From: Polyangium spumosum
Lineage (GTDB): Bacteria > Myxococcota_A > Polyangia > Polyangiales > Polyangiaceae
NCBI RefSeq assembly: GCF_009649845.1
Contig: NZ_WJIE01000006.1
Span: forward strand, 124,001 to 188,000
Direction: 5' to 3'
DNA length: 64,000 nucleotides
Shown here: positions 46,263 through 55,930 of the stretch, in pieces
Numbering within the stretch: position 1 is the first letter of the stretch
How the letters are laid out: the number at the start of each line of letters is the position of its first letter
Program-made: the position numbers and the translations under genes
The notes under the pieces: model-generated
The model's database searches: none
What the model was told of the DNA's origin: nothing
The model's input: the letters and a program-made list of their open reading frames with translations, nothing else

Positions 46263-49060
46263 GTCTCCTTGGACCTGACATCACCCGCGAAGATTTCAAT
46301 CGTCCCGCGGTCCCCATCGACGCGGACGCGATCCCCGGTGCGAATCGCGACGGTGGCGCCCGGGACGTTGACGACCGCAGGGACGCCGTACTCGCGCGCG
46401 ACGATCGCCGCATGCGAGAGCGGCCCGCCGAGCTCGGTGACGACCGCGGCCGCGACGAGGAAGAGCGGCGAGAGGCCGACGTCCGTCGTACGCGTGACGA
46501 GGATCTCGCCGGCGCAAACGGCGTCGAGGCCACCCGTGCCAGGCGAGAGGACGCGGGCGCGGCCCTCGACGACGCCACTCGAAGCCGGCAGGCCCACGAG
46601 GCGGCGGCCAAACGCAGGCGGGAGCTGCACGGGCGGCGGGCGGCCGATGAAGGTGGGCGGAGGATCGGGGCGCTGGGCGTCGCGCAGGTGCTCGGCGCGG
46701 CGCAGGCGCGCGACGTGGCCGATCTCGGCGCGGCCACTTCGAAGCGCCTGGATGAGCTCCTCGTAGGTGCAGAAGAAGACGGCGCCCCTCGACAAGGTGG
46801 GGTCGATGCGGATGAGGCGCCGATCGACGTCGAGCGCGATGGTGCGCAGCATGCCGAGCACACGCGTGACCCACATGCGCATGCGCTCGCGGAGGCGGGT
46901 GAAGCGCTGCGCGCGCGTGACGAGGGCGCGGACGGCGTAGAGCGTGGCCGGGCCGAGGCGCGTCTCGAGCTGGGCCATCTCGCGATCGGCGAGGGCGCGG
47001 GCGCGGGCGAGGGCGCGGTCGGGGTCGCTGTCGGGCGCGCGCAGCGCTGCGACGAGCATGGCGAGCACCGCCGAGGGGTCCTCGCGCCAGCGCGGCGTCG
47101 AGAGCTCGGCCTCGCGGACGGCGCGGTCGCCGAAGGTGTCGAGGAACGACTCGAGCTCGCGTCGCGTCGGGCCGTCGGGCAGGTCGCTCGAGGTGCGGAC
47201 CTCGCCGGCGAGCAGGCGAGCGCGCGCCTCGGGCTCCTCGCGCGCGCGCACGGCGATGCGGGCGAGGGCGACGCCGGGGCTCGCGCTCTCGAGCTCACGC
47301 ACGCCGCCGACGAGGGCGTGCGCGAGCGACGCGCCCGACGAGAGCGTACGGGGCATGAGCGGATCCATCGCGAGCGCGTCGTCGTCATCGTCCCGCGCCG
47401 AGGAGCGGCGCGCGGCGAAGCGTTCGAGGAGGCGCGCGAGCGCGAGGTGGCTCGCGAGCGAGGCCGAGGCGCAGGAGAGCATCAAGGTGCCCGTGCGATC
47501 GAGCAGCGCGCTCGCGGTGCGCAGGGTGGTGGCGAGCGCGTCGTCGGGCAGGAGGCCGAGGTCCATCTCGGCGAGGGAGCGACGCGCGCGCTCGGCTTCG
47601 ACCTCGTAACTCGCGACGTCACGCTCGAGCCGCGCCTGGCTCGCGAGCACGCGCGGGGCCACGAGCGGCAGGCGCGCGAGGAAGCCGCGCTTCGAGACGT
47701 CCTCGGTCTGCTGTTCGAGCAACGCGATCGCCGCCTCGCCCGCGCCGCCCGAGGCCGAGAGCAGCGCGCGGGGCGAGAGCAGCGGCACCTGCGCGGCGAT
47801 CTGCATGAACGCGCTGAGGTTCAAGTAGAAGCGCCCGTGCACGTTGGTGACGAGGTGCGCGCCACGAGGGACGCGACATCCGAGCGCGGCGAACGCCTCG
47901 CGGAAGCCCTTCTCGCTGAAGGTCCGCGCGATCGACCACGTGAGCGGCGTGGCCGCGCCGGGCAAGGCCTCGCCGACGTTCGCGCGTGACCAGACCGTCT
48001 GCGCGTCGCCCCCCTCGGGGAAGCCTCCGCCGCCGATCGGGCGCACTTGCAGGAGGAGCACCTGGTCCTTGCCTTCGGGCGTCTTCTCGACGGCGAACTC
48101 CACGTCGAAGGGCCCGGCGCCGCCTCGCTCGAGCCTCGTGGCGAGCTCGCCGAGCTGCCCGATCGCCTCGAGCGAGAGCGCGGCGCGCCTCGCGTGATCC
48201 TCGGGGATCGCGACCTCCTCGACGCCATGCTCGCCCACGACGAGCGCGCGCCGCTTCTCCGCGACGACCGTCGCGACCACGCCGCCCGACTTCGAGAAGC
48301 GCACCGAGTCGGTCGGCATCGCGCCCTCGACGACGGGCGCGCCGAGCCCCAGCGTGACGTTGACGAGCCGCTCGTCCTCGCCCCAGTGCTCCCCTGCGAG
48401 CCCGGGCGGCGGCGCCGTGAAGAGCACGCCCGCGGCCTCGGCGCGAGCCATCACCTGCACGAGCACCGCCATCGCCACGTCACGCACGCCGTGGTGCGCG
48501 AGGTACTCGATCGCGCGTGGCAAGAACGCGCTCGCCCAGACCTGCTTGATCGCCGCGGCGAGCCCCTCGGGCCCGCGCACGCCGAGCAGCGTCGTCGCGA
48601 GCCCGGCAAAACTCGTCTCCTCGCCGTCCTCGCACGTCGCGCTCGAGCGCACGGCGAGGCCCCACGGAGCGCTCTCGCCGACGTCGGCCCAGAGCGCCTC
48701 GAGCGCGGCTTGCAGCGACGCTTCGAGGGGCGCCTCCTGGATGCGATCACGCGCGCGCGCGGCCCGATCGATCCCGGCGCGGCTGCCGGCGAGCTTGATG
48801 AGCGAGGGCAGATCGTGGCCACGCGGCAGCGTCGTCTCGGCGAGCGCGTCGAAGTGTTCGGCTGGCAAGACCCAGCCACGCGGCACGGGCAGGCCCTCGC
48901 GCACGAGCTTGCCGAGGCTCGTGGCCTTGCCGCCGAAGCGCCGGGCATCGCCGCGCTTCCGGCTCCAGGCGAGCGCGAGCGGACGGAGGGTGTTCTCGTA
49001 GCCGCCCGGCGTGTCCGTGCCGCCGGGCGTTCTCGCTTGCCGCGCCGAAGGGTCGACCAC
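46259..49060 (-). CDS. PEP-synthase/rifampin-phosphotransferase-like enzyme
   Basis: This 933-residue protein has an N-terminal ATP-grasp PEP/pyruvate-binding domain (FGGKATSLGKLVREGLPVPRG, VRSSATCEDGEETSFAGL). A helical middle region spans about 350-820. The C-terminal mobile domain carries the phospho-His motif GGPLSHAAIVAREYGVPAV. This order (ATP, substrate, His) matches rifampin phosphotransferases and PEP-synthase relatives. The middle region does not show the PEP-synthase C-terminal TIM barrel, so a phosphotransferase acting on another acceptor is more likely. The start is GTG 49060, and the gene is translationally coupled to the next one. The substrate cannot be named. Confidence 0.82.
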   Translation of the reverse strand: MVDPSARQARTPGGTDTPGGYENTLRPLALAWSRKRGDARRFGGKATSLGKLVREGLPVPRGWVLPAEHFDALAETTLPRGHDLPSLIKLAGSRAGIDRAARARDRIQEAPLEASLQAALEALWADVGESAPWGLAVRSSATCEDGEETSFAGLATTLLGVRGPEGLAAAIKQVWASAFLPRAIEYLAHHGVRDVAMAVLVQVMARAEAAGVLFTAPPPGLAGEHWGEDERLVNVTLGLGAPVVEGAMPTDSVRFSKSGGVVATVVAEKRRALVVGEHGVEEVAIPEDHARRAALSLEAIGQLGELATRLERGGAGPFDVEFAVEKTPEGKDQVLLLQVRPIGGGGFPEGGDAQTVWSRANVGEALPGAATPLTWSIARTFSEKGFREAFAALGCRVPRGAHLVTNVHGRFYLNLSAFMQIAAQVPLLSPRALLSASGGAGEAAIALLEQQTEDVSKRGFLARLPLVAPRVLASQARLERDVASYEVEAERARRSLAEMDLGLLPDDALATTLRTASALLDRTGTLMLSCASASLASHLALARLLERFAARRSSARDDDDDALAMDPLMPRTLSSGASLAHALVGGVRELESASPGVALARIAVRAREEPEARARLLAGEVRTSSDLPDGPTRRELESFLDTFGDRAVREAELSTPRWREDPSAVLAMLVAALRAPDSDPDRALARARALADREMAQLETRLGPATLYAVRALVTRAQRFTRLRERMRMWVTRVLGMLRTIALDVDRRLIRIDPTLSRGAVFFCTYEELIQALRSGRAEIGHVARLRRAEHLRDAQRPDPPPTFIGRPPPVQLPPAFGRRLVGLPASSGVVEGRARVLSPGTGGLDAVCAGEILVTRTTDVGLSPLFLVAAAVVTELGGPLSHAAIVAREYGVPAVVNVPGATVAIRTGDRVRVDGDRGTIEIFAGDVRSKET

Positions 49061-49095
49061 GCCGACGCCTTACCATGCTTTGTGCGCGGCTGCGC

Positions 49096-49974
49096 TCAGG
49101 GGGCGGGCAGGGCGCGCAGGACCCGCTCGTGCCAGAGCAACATCTCGGCCCCGCCGGGCCCTCGGTTCCAGGCGTAATCGTGAGGCCCCGGGGTCACGAC
49201 GAGCTGGTGCGGGACATCCACCTTTGCGAGCGCGGCCGAGAGCGCCCGCACGGCGGGGAGGAACGGATCGGCGTCGCTCGACGCGAGCCGGAGCGCGAAG
49301 GGATGCCGATCCATCGCCGCGCGCGCGAGCCCGGCGAAGTGCGGGGCCTCCTCGGGCTTCAAGGCTGGCTGGAGCGCGCCGATCGCGCCGAACACCTCGG
49401 GATGGGCGAAGCCCACGAAGAGCGCGAGCCGCCCGCCCATGCTCACGCCGTCGATGCCCGTCGCTGCGCGATCCGAGGACGCCTTCGCCTCGGCGCGCGC
49501 GCGCGCCAGGAGCGCGCTCGTGACGAACCGGCCGAAGGGCGCGGCTCCCTTCTCGGATCGATCCGCGACGACGGGCGTGTAGGGACAGGCGACGACGAGG
49601 CCCTCGTAGGCGTGCTTCGCGAGCGAGTGGTTCATCTGCGCGAGCCGATCCGGCCGGAAAAACCCTTCGAGATCGACGCCCGTGAGCGGCGGCGCGGCGA
49701 GCCTGCGATCGAGCCGGTCGAGGCCGTAATCGTCGCGCCAGGCGTACGCGCCGACCTCGAGCCCGCGGCCCGACTCGCCCCGACCATGCAGCGCGACGAG
49801 CACGGGCAGAGGGCGCGCGGACGGCGGAGCGAGCACGAGGGCGCGCTGCTCGTCTTGCGGGAAGGAGAGGTCTTTCCAGCGTGGATCCGCGACCGGCGAG
49901 GGTGCGGATTGCTTGCGGCAAGCGGAGAGGGAGAGGGCCGCGAGGGTGAGGAGGTGGTGACGTCGGGTGTGCAT
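49096..49974 (-). CDS. alpha/beta hydrolase esterase lipoprotein
   Basis: This 292-residue protein has a lipobox LSAC near residue 19. The hydrolase fold shows LVALHGRGESGRG (oxyanion strand), nucleophile elbow GVSMGGRLAL with Ser, acid region SSDADPF, and His in TPGPHDYAWNR. It resembles the esterase D/PHB-depolymerase type. It is probably anchored to a membrane facing the periplasm. The start is ATG 49974. The gene diverges from the small protein at 50.4 kb across the second 43-bp array. The substrate is unknown. Confidence 0.85.
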   Translation of the reverse strand: MHTRRHHLLTLAALSLSACRKQSAPSPVADPRWKDLSFPQDEQRALVLAPPSARPLPVLVALHGRGESGRGLEVGAYAWRDDYGLDRLDRRLAAPPLTGVDLEGFFRPDRLAQMNHSLAKHAYEGLVVACPYTPVVADRSEKGAAPFGRFVTSALLARARAEAKASSDRAATGIDGVSMGGRLALFVGFAHPEVFGAIGALQPALKPEEAPHFAGLARAAMDRHPFALRLASSDADPFLPAVRALSAALAKVDVPHQLVVTPGPHDYAWNRGPGGAEMLLWHERVLRALPAP

Positions 49975-50047
49975 GGATGGTCGCCGCCTGGAGCGGGAGG
50001 GTCATTGTCCCCGTCGCGCCGGTCGTGACCAGCCCTCGCGGTCCTCT

Positions 50048-50391
50048 CGACCCTGTCCTCCCCCGTGCGTCCTCTTCCGGAACCCTCTCTCGACCCTGTC
50101 CAAACCACGAGCGCCCCTCCCCTCCGAGCGCATCGACCCTGCTCGAACACCCTCCGCTCCCTCCTCCAGCAGGTCGCTACCCTCCTCGAAGACGCTCCGG
50201 TCGCCCGTCCAGAGGGTCGCGACCCTCTTCGAAGACGCTCCGGTCCTCCGTCGGGAGCGTTGCGACCCTCTTCGAAGACGCTCCGCTCTCCCGTCCGGGA
50301 GCGTCGCGACCCTCTTCGAAGACGCTCCGCTCGCCCGTCCAGAGGGTCGCGACCCTCTTCGAAGACCCTCCCGCCGCTTCCTTGGCGCCCG
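50048..50391 (+). repeat. eight-unit tandem array, 43-bp period (second array)
   Basis: The ACCCT mark recurs at 50050, 50093, 50136, 50179, 50222, 50265, 50309 and 50352: seven intervals of 43 bases except one of 44. The core is CGACCCTCTTCGAAGACGC, which contains CTTCGAAG. The palindrome AGAGGGTCGCGACCCTCT occurs at 50211-50228 and 50341-50358. Units decay toward 50048, while the right end is sharp. It fills most of the 458-base gap between the divergent esterase and small-protein genes. Sequence differs from the array at 27.4 kb, but the period and the divergent-gene location are shared. Confidence 0.88.
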
Positions 50392-50432
50392 TGTGAGCCC
50401 CGCGGTACCGTGCCCGCCGATGACGGTCCTGC

Positions 50433-50666
50433 GTGAAGATCGAGCGGCAGATCGAGCGGCTCGCGCAGGACTACGCGATGGCGCTTTACGGCGACGAGAT
50501 CGACGTACTGCTCCAGGTCGCGGAGACCCTGATCCAGCTGCAGCTTGGCCATCGCGTCGAAGCGCTGGACATCGCCAAGCGTGCGGTACGCCTCGCAGAG
50601 CAGGCCGAGGATCGCCGGAGCAAAGAACTCGCGACTATCCTCAAACGCCTCGCCGCCTCCAACTGA
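50433..50666 (+). CDS. small helical protein, GTG start
   Basis: This 77-residue protein starts at GTG 50433 (VKIERQIERLAQDYAMALYGDE). It reads as amphipathic helices with alternating Glu/Arg and Leu/Ala, ending in LKRLAASN. There is no Cys. A TPR-like single helical hairpin is possible (YGDEIDVLLQVAETLIQLQLGHRVEALDIAKRAV). It follows the second 43-bp array by about 40 bases. No ATG alternative keeps the same frame. The 266 bases after it hold nothing recognisable. Function unknown. Confidence 0.6.
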   Translation: MKIERQIERLAQDYAMALYGDEIDVLLQVAETLIQLQLGHRVEALDIAKRAVRLAEQAEDRRSKELATILKRLAASN

Positions 50667-50932
50667 CCCCTCCTCCAACATCCGCCCCCGACACGCCCGA
50701 GCGTACACAGCGGATCTTCGCGTCCCCCCTACACAGCCCGCCAAACCGAGCCACATCTCGACGCCCTCCGCTCCAAACTGATCGGTAGCGTTCGACGCTC
50801 GTCACGCTATGGATCCGAAGTAGTACGGCGTCGTGAGCGCAAGGACGACCGGGCCGGAGATCCAACGGTTTCCGCATCCGCCTTGGTCGAGCTCGACGGC
50901 CCGTCTGCACAGGGTGGGGGAGCCCGAAAACC

Positions 50933-52366
50933 GTGCAAGTCGTGCATCCGAGCGCGAGCGGCAGCTCGTTGGCTGAAGACGAAACGCAGACCGCCACGCA
51001 GGAAGGCTTCCGTGAGCTCCTCGAAGCGGCCCCCGATCCCATGGTGATCGTGGACGCGCAGGGCATCGTCAGGCTCGTCAACGCGCAGCTCCTGCGCATG
51101 TTCGGCTACGAGCGCGACGAGCTGCTCGGCCGGCCGATCGACGTCCTCGTCCCCGAGCGCCTGCGGGCCGATCACATCGAGCACCGCATGCGTTACGCCG
51201 CGGAGCCTCGCCCCCGGCCCATGGGCGCGGGCCTCGAGCTCCACGGCCGCCGCAAAGACGGCACCGAGTTCCCCGTCGAGATCAGCCTCTCGCCGATCCG
51301 CACGAAGAGCGGCGTCCTCGTCACCGCGGCGATCCGCGACGTCACCGAGCGCAACCGCGTGCAGGCCAAGTTCCGGGGCTTCCTCGAGGCCGCGCCCGAC
51401 GCGATCATCATCGTCAACGCCGAGGGCACGATCGTCCTCTGCAACTCGCAGACCGAACGTGTCTTTGGCTTCCCGCGCGCCGAGCTGCTCGGCCAGTCGA
51501 TCGAGACCCTCGTCCCCGAGCGCTTCCATCACCGCCACGTCCATCATCGCAGGAGCTTCTTCTCCGATCCGCGCGTGCGTCCGATGGGCTCCGGCCTCGA
51601 GCTCTACGGCCGTCGCAAGGACGGCGCCGAGTTCCCCGTCGAGATCAGCCTGAGCCCCATCGAGACCGAGGACGGCCTGCTCGTCTCGGCCGCGATCCGC
51701 GACATCACCGAGCGCAAGATCGTCGAGAAGCAGCTACGCGCCTCGCTCCTGGAGAAGGAGGTCCTGCTCAAGGAGATCCATCACCGGGTCAAGAACAACC
51801 TCCAGATCGTCTCCAGCATGCTCAACCTGCAGATGGGTCAGATCACCGACCCGCGCGCGCTCCAGCTCTTCAAGGAGAGCCAGACCCGCGTCCGCTCGAT
51901 CGCGCTCTTCCACGAGAAGCTCTATCAATCGAAGGACCTCGCGCGCGTCGAGATCGCCGAGTACCTGCGCAGCCTCGCGACGGGCTTGCTCTACACGTAC
52001 GGCGTCAACCCCGAGCATGTCTCGTTCGTCCTCGACGCCGAGGGCGTGCCGCTCGGCGTCGACGCGGCCATCACCTGCGGCCTCGTGGTGAACGAGCTCG
52101 TCTCCAACGCGATCAAGCACGCGTTTCCGCCCGGTCGTGACGGGCACGTGCGGGTCGCGCTCCGGCGGCGAGGCGACGAGGTCGTGCTCGAGGTCGGGGA
52201 CGACGGCATCGGCTTCCCGCCCGACCTCGACTTCCGCGAGGCGAGCACGCTCGGCCTCAAGCTCGTCTGCATCCTGACCGAGCAGATCCACGGGACGATC
52301 GAGCTCGTGCGGGGCTCGGGTTCGAGGTTCGTGGTCTGCTTTCCGCTCACACCGACGCAGCTATGA
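50933..52366 (+). CDS. PAS-PAS histidine kinase (HisKA_2 type)
   Basis: This 477-residue soluble sensor kinase has two PAS domains (about 25-140 and 147-262) that are near copies ([17 protein letters not shown] and [17 protein letters not shown]). A HisKA_2 domain follows with the phospho-His in [11 protein letters not shown] (His284). The HATPase_c boxes are [12 protein letters not shown] and VGDDGIGFP. No membrane segment is present, so it is a cytosolic sensor that may bind haem, flavin or a small ligand. The start is GTG 50933. The stop overlaps the next gene's ATG (ATGA), so its partner is the receiver-kinase that follows. Confidence 0.92.
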   Translation: MQVVHPSASGSSLAEDETQTATQEGFRELLEAAPDPMVIVDAQGIVRLVNAQLLRMFGYERDELLGRPIDVLVPERLRADHIEHRMRYAAEPRPRPMGAGLELHGRRKDGTEFPVEISLSPIRTKSGVLVTAAIRDVTERNRVQAKFRGFLEAAPDAIIIVNAEGTIVLCNSQTERVFGFPRAELLGQSIETLVPERFHHRHVHHRRSFFSDPRVRPMGSGLELYGRRKDGAEFPVEISLSPIETEDGLLVSAAIRDITERKIVEKQLRASLLEKEVLLKEIHHRVKNNLQIVSSMLNLQMGQITDPRALQLFKESQTRVRSIALFHEKLYQSKDLARVEIAEYLRSLATGLLYTYGVNPEHVSFVLDAEGVPLGVDAAITCGLVVNELVSNAIKHAFPPGRDGHVRVALRRRGDEVVLEVGDDGIGFPPDLDFREASTLGLKLVCILTEQIHGTIELVRGSGSRFVVCFPLTPTQL

Positions 52367-54054
52367 GCAGCTCGTTGCGCAAGAAGATCTTCATCGTCGA
52401 GGACCAGCGGATCGTCGCCGCGGACCTCGAGAACACGCTGCTCTCGCTGGGCTACGACGTCGCCGGCTCCGCGGCCTCCGGCGAGCGCGCCATCGAGAAG
52501 GTGCTCGCCTCCCGCCCCGACCTCGTGCTGATGGACATCCGCCTCGAAGGCAAGATGGACGGGATCCAGGCCGCAGAGCGGATCCGCGCCGAGCTCGACG
52601 TCCCCATCGTCTACCTCACGGCCTACGCCGACGAGGAGACCATCCTCCGCGCGAAGACCACGAGCCCCTTCGGGTACCTGGTCAAACCCTTCAACGAGCG
52701 CGAGCTGCGCGGCGCGATCGAGATCGCGCTCTACAAGCACGAGACCGATCGGATCCTGCACGAGCGCAAGCTCGCGCTCGCCGAGGAAGAAGCCCGGCGC
52801 CGCGCCTCCGAGCGCGCCGTCGAGACACAAGCGTTCCTCGACGAGACCACGCTCCTGCTCACGAGCTCGCTCGAGACCGAAGGCACGCTCCAGAAAGCCG
52901 CGGAGCTCGCGGTCCCGCGCCTCGGCGATCTCTGCTTCGTCGACCTCGCGAACGACAAGGGCATCCTCGTCGTCTGCGCCGCCGCCGGCGCGCCCGAAGA
53001 CCAGGCGATCACGGCGGAGCTCTCCCGCACGATCTCGTGCCGCCTCGGCGCCGACTACGCCTTCCAGAACGGCGGCAAGGTCCTCCACGAGGAGGTGCAG
53101 AACGTCGACTGCCTGTCCCACCTGCTCGGGACGACGGACCTCGATCACCTGCGCGCGCTCGGGCCGATCTCGTACATCTGCGTCCCGATCGAGCTCCGCG
53201 GCAAGAGGCTCGGCGTGGTCGAGCTCGTGCGCCGCACGGAGCGGGGTCGTTACGACACGACCCACCTCGGGGTGGCCCAGGAGCTCGCGCGGAGGTTCGG
53301 CATCGCGCTCGACAACGCTCGCCTCTACCGCGAGGCGCAGGAGGCGATCCGCGTCCGCGACGAGTTCTTCATGATCGCCTCGCACGAGCTCCGGACCCCG
53401 CTCACGCCGCTGCAGCTCCAGCTCGAGGCGCTCGAACGTTCCCTCAGGCGGGCGGGGCTCCTGAACGAGCACCTCACGGGGCGCGTCGAGCGCTGCTCCC
53501 GGCAGATCTTCCGGCTCACGCGGCTCGTGGAGACCCTGCTCGACGTGACACGCATCACGGCAGGTCAGCTCTTGATCGAGCCCGAGGTCACGGACCTCTG
53601 CGCCCTCGTCCGCGAGGTGGCCGATCGCTTCGCCATGGAGGCGCACGAGGCCGGCAGCACGATCGAGCTGCGCGCTTGCGAGTCTCTTCGGGGCCAGTGG
53701 GATCCGATGCGGCTCGACCAGGTGCTCTCGAACCTCCTCGAGAACGCGGTGAAGTACGGCTGTGGTCGGCCGATCGACGTCGAGGTCGTGGAGGAGGACG
53801 ACGTCGTGCGGATCGCCGTCACCGATCGTGGCCTCGGCATCGCGCCCGAGGCGTGCGCGCGGATCTTCGAGCGGTTCGAGCGCGCCGTGTCGCTCCGGCA
53901 TTACGGAGGGCTCGGCCTCGGCCTCTTCATCGCGCGGCAGATCGTCGAGGCGCACGGCGGGACGATCGAGGCGACGAGCCAGCCCGGCGCGGGCTCGACC
54001 TTCACCGTGACCCTGCCGCGCTGGGGCGTCGCGGCGGCGTCCGAGGTCGCGTGA
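52363..54054 (+). CDS. receiver-GAF-histidine kinase hybrid
   Basis: This 563-residue protein has a REC domain first (phospho-acceptor Asp58 in DLVLMDIR, Lys108). A coiled-coil and a GAF-like domain (about 155-320) follow. The HisKA site is at His341 (ASHELRTPL), with HATPase_c boxes [20 protein letters not shown] and GGLGLGLF. The order is REC-GAF-HK, with REC at the N terminus. The upstream PAS kinase probably phosphorylates Asp58, which then regulates the kinase activity of this protein. No DNA-binding output is encoded here. It overlaps the previous gene by four bases. Confidence 0.92.
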   Translation: MSSSLRKKIFIVEDQRIVAADLENTLLSLGYDVAGSAASGERAIEKVLASRPDLVLMDIRLEGKMDGIQAAERIRAELDVPIVYLTAYADEETILRAKTTSPFGYLVKPFNERELRGAIEIALYKHETDRILHERKLALAEEEARRRASERAVETQAFLDETTLLLTSSLETEGTLQKAAELAVPRLGDLCFVDLANDKGILVVCAAAGAPEDQAITAELSRTISCRLGADYAFQNGGKVLHEEVQNVDCLSHLLGTTDLDHLRALGPISYICVPIELRGKRLGVVELVRRTERGRYDTTHLGVAQELARRFGIALDNARLYREAQEAIRVRDEFFMIASHELRTPLTPLQLQLEALERSLRRAGLLNEHLTGRVERCSRQIFRLTRLVETLLDVTRITAGQLLIEPEVTDLCALVREVADRFAMEAHEAGSTIELRACESLRGQWDPMRLDQVLSNLLENAVKYGCGRPIDVEVVEEDDVVRIAVTDRGLGIAPEACARIFERFERAVSLRHYGGLGLGLFIARQIVEAHGGTIEATSQPGAGSTFTVTLPRWGVAAASEVA

Positions 54055-54058
54055 AGCG

Positions 54059-55027
54059 CTAGAGCCCGAGCCAGGGGCCAGGATCGAGCGGCGTGGATCC
54101 GCGGCGAATCTCGAACGACACGGCGTCGCTCCCCCCCGCGCCGGGCGCCGTGCCGACACGCGCGCCGGAGGCCACGGGATCACCAGCGCGTAGCTCCGTG
54201 CCGCCGAGGCTCGCGTACACGCTGTAGTAACGGTCGCCGTGATCGACGATCACCGTCAGGCCGTAGCTGTCGTAGCGATCGGCGAACACCACGCGACCCG
54301 CGGCGACGCTACGAACGGCCGCGCCGGGCTGCGTGACGAGCTCGATCCCGCTCACGCCGTGCTTCGAGGAGCGCCGCACCTCGGCGCGGCCGGCGACCGG
54401 GAAGAGCAGGCGCCCCTTCTGCGCCTCGAAAGCGAGGCGCGCGTCCGCGTCCCGAGGCCCGCTGTCGGCGCCGTAGATCGCCACGTAGTCCGGGCGCGAC
54501 GACGACTCGAAGGCGCGCGCGAACGCCGCCCTGCGCTCGTCCTCGGCTTCGAGCGCGCGCTTGGCGCGTTTCATGGCCTCGCGCTGCAGGTCGAGCGGCG
54601 CGCGCTCGGCGCGTAACCTCGAGATACGGTCCTCGAGCTCGACGCGGCGCTCGAGCAGCGCCTTCTCGTCGGCGATGTCGCGCTCGAGGGCGCGGCGCAC
54701 GCGCTCCACACGCGCCGCGTGATCGACGAGCGCGTCGAAGCCCTCGCCCACGGGCAAGAGGCCCGCGTGCACGTGCCGGTAGTAGGCCCGGCCGCGCGCG
54801 AGCATGCGCTTGCGAACGGTCCCGAGGCGCGGCTCGATCCCCGCGAGCTCGCCCTCGGCGGCGCGTTGCTGCTCTTCGATCCGCTTCAAGAGTCGCTCGA
54901 AGTCGGCGACCGACGAGAGCGGGCTCGCCTGCGGGGCGGGCAGCGCCTCGACGGGCGTGCCGCCCTGCGCCGCGCCGGAGGCGAGCGCCAGGAGCAACAC
55001 GGAGGCGAGCGACGTTCGGCGCTTCAT
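54059..55027 (-). CDS. EnvC-like cell-division protein with degenerate LytM domain
   Basis: This 322-residue exported protein has a signal peptide (SVLLLALASGAAQGG), a long coiled-coil (EEQQRAAEGELAGIEPRL, LERDIADEKALLERRVELEDRI) and a C-terminal LytM/M23 fold. The Zn ligands of active LytM peptidases are missing: the HxxxD site reads HGVSGIE, and the HxH site reads VSFEIRRG. The same loss is seen in EnvC, which activates amidases instead of cutting peptidoglycan. The end (DPGPWLGL) resembles the EnvC end. It follows ftsX by one base gap, which fits FtsEX-EnvC control of septal amidases. Confidence 0.85.
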   Translation of the reverse strand: MKRRTSLASVLLLALASGAAQGGTPVEALPAPQASPLSSVADFERLLKRIEEQQRAAEGELAGIEPRLGTVRKRMLARGRAYYRHVHAGLLPVGEGFDALVDHAARVERVRRALERDIADEKALLERRVELEDRISRLRAERAPLDLQREAMKRAKRALEAEDERRAAFARAFESSSRPDYVAIYGADSGPRDADARLAFEAQKGRLLFPVAGRAEVRRSSKHGVSGIELVTQPGAAVRSVAAGRVVFADRYDSYGLTVIVDHGDRYYSVYASLGGTELRAGDPVASGARVGTAPGAGGSDAVSFEIRRGSTPLDPGPWLGL

Positions 55028-55028
55028 C

Positions 55029-55919
55029 TCAGATCGCCGCCATCCGCCGCAGGCTCACGAGCGCCGTCGTCGCGCCGAGCGCGCCGCCGAGGAGCACGAG
55101 CCCGAGCGAGACGGTCCAGGGCAAGAACGAGGGCGAGAGCCCGAGCAGGTTCGCGAGCTCGTGATCGAAGCGCCCGCGCACCAGGAAAAAGAGCCCGCCG
55201 AGCAGCGCGATCGCCGCCGCCGCGCCCGCCGCGCCTTGCATCGCGCCCTCGATCACGAAGGGACGACGCACGAACTCGTTCGTCGCGCCGACGAGCTTCA
55301 GGACCTCGACCTCGGTGCGCCTGCGGCTGAGCAGGAGGCGCATCGTCGAGCTGATCACGCTGAAGACCGCGCACATCACCACGACCGCGAGCGCCGCGCT
55401 CGCCGACACGCCGCCGCCGAGCAACGACGAGAGGCGCTCGGTCCAGCGCTGGTAGGTCTCGACCGTCTCCACCGCCGGCAACGCCCGCAGCTTGAGCGCG
55501 ATCGACTGCAGATCGTTCTCGCCGATGTCGTCCGTGAAGCCGAGCTCGAGCGAGGCCGGGAACGCGGCCGGCGGCAACGACGCGAGCGCCGCGTCCGACT
55601 CGTCGACCACGATCTCGCGCCGCGCCTCCACGCTCGTCACGTGCCGCACGCGCTTGACGCCGGGTGTCTTCTCGAGCGCGCGGACGAGCTCGTTCACCTC
55701 GGGATCCGCCACGCCGTCGCGCAGGTACACCGTCGCGCGACCCGCGCGCGACCAGCGATCACGCACCGCCGAGAGGTTCGTCACCACGAGCAGCGAGGCC
55801 GCCAGGCACACGAACGCGACCGCGAGGGAGAAGATCGACTGCACGTGCACGCGCATGTCCCCTCGCCCGGGTCTCCAGGCCTTCATGGGCACTCGCACGC
55901 CGTACCGTTCGCTCGCCAT
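55029..55919 (-). CDS. ftsX: cell-division permease FtsX
   Basis: This 296-residue transmembrane subunit of the FtsEX complex couples ATP hydrolysis in FtsE to EnvC-driven amidase activation. There is a cytoplasmic N terminus, then a first membrane helix (SIFSLAVAFVCLAASLLVV). A periplasmic domain of about 110 residues follows (RWSRAGRATVYLRDGV to ERLSSLLGGG). Three more helices are near the C terminus (ALAVVVMCAVFSVISS, AAAIALLGGLFFL, LVLLGGALGATTALV). A strong Shine-Dalgarno (GGGAGGAG) precedes ATG 55919. The gap from ftsE is 11 bases. Confidence 0.93.
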   Translation of the reverse strand: MASERYGVRVPMKAWRPGRGDMRVHVQSIFSLAVAFVCLAASLLVVTNLSAVRDRWSRAGRATVYLRDGVADPEVNELVRALEKTPGVKRVRHVTSVEARREIVVDESDAALASLPPAAFPASLELGFTDDIGENDLQSIALKLRALPAVETVETYQRWTERLSSLLGGGVSASAALAVVVMCAVFSVISSTMRLLLSRRRTEVEVLKLVGATNEFVRRPFVIEGAMQGAAGAAAAIALLGGLFFLVRGRFDHELANLLGLSPSFLPWTVSLGLVLLGGALGATTALVSLRRMAAI

Positions 55920-55930
55920 GCAGCTCCTCC

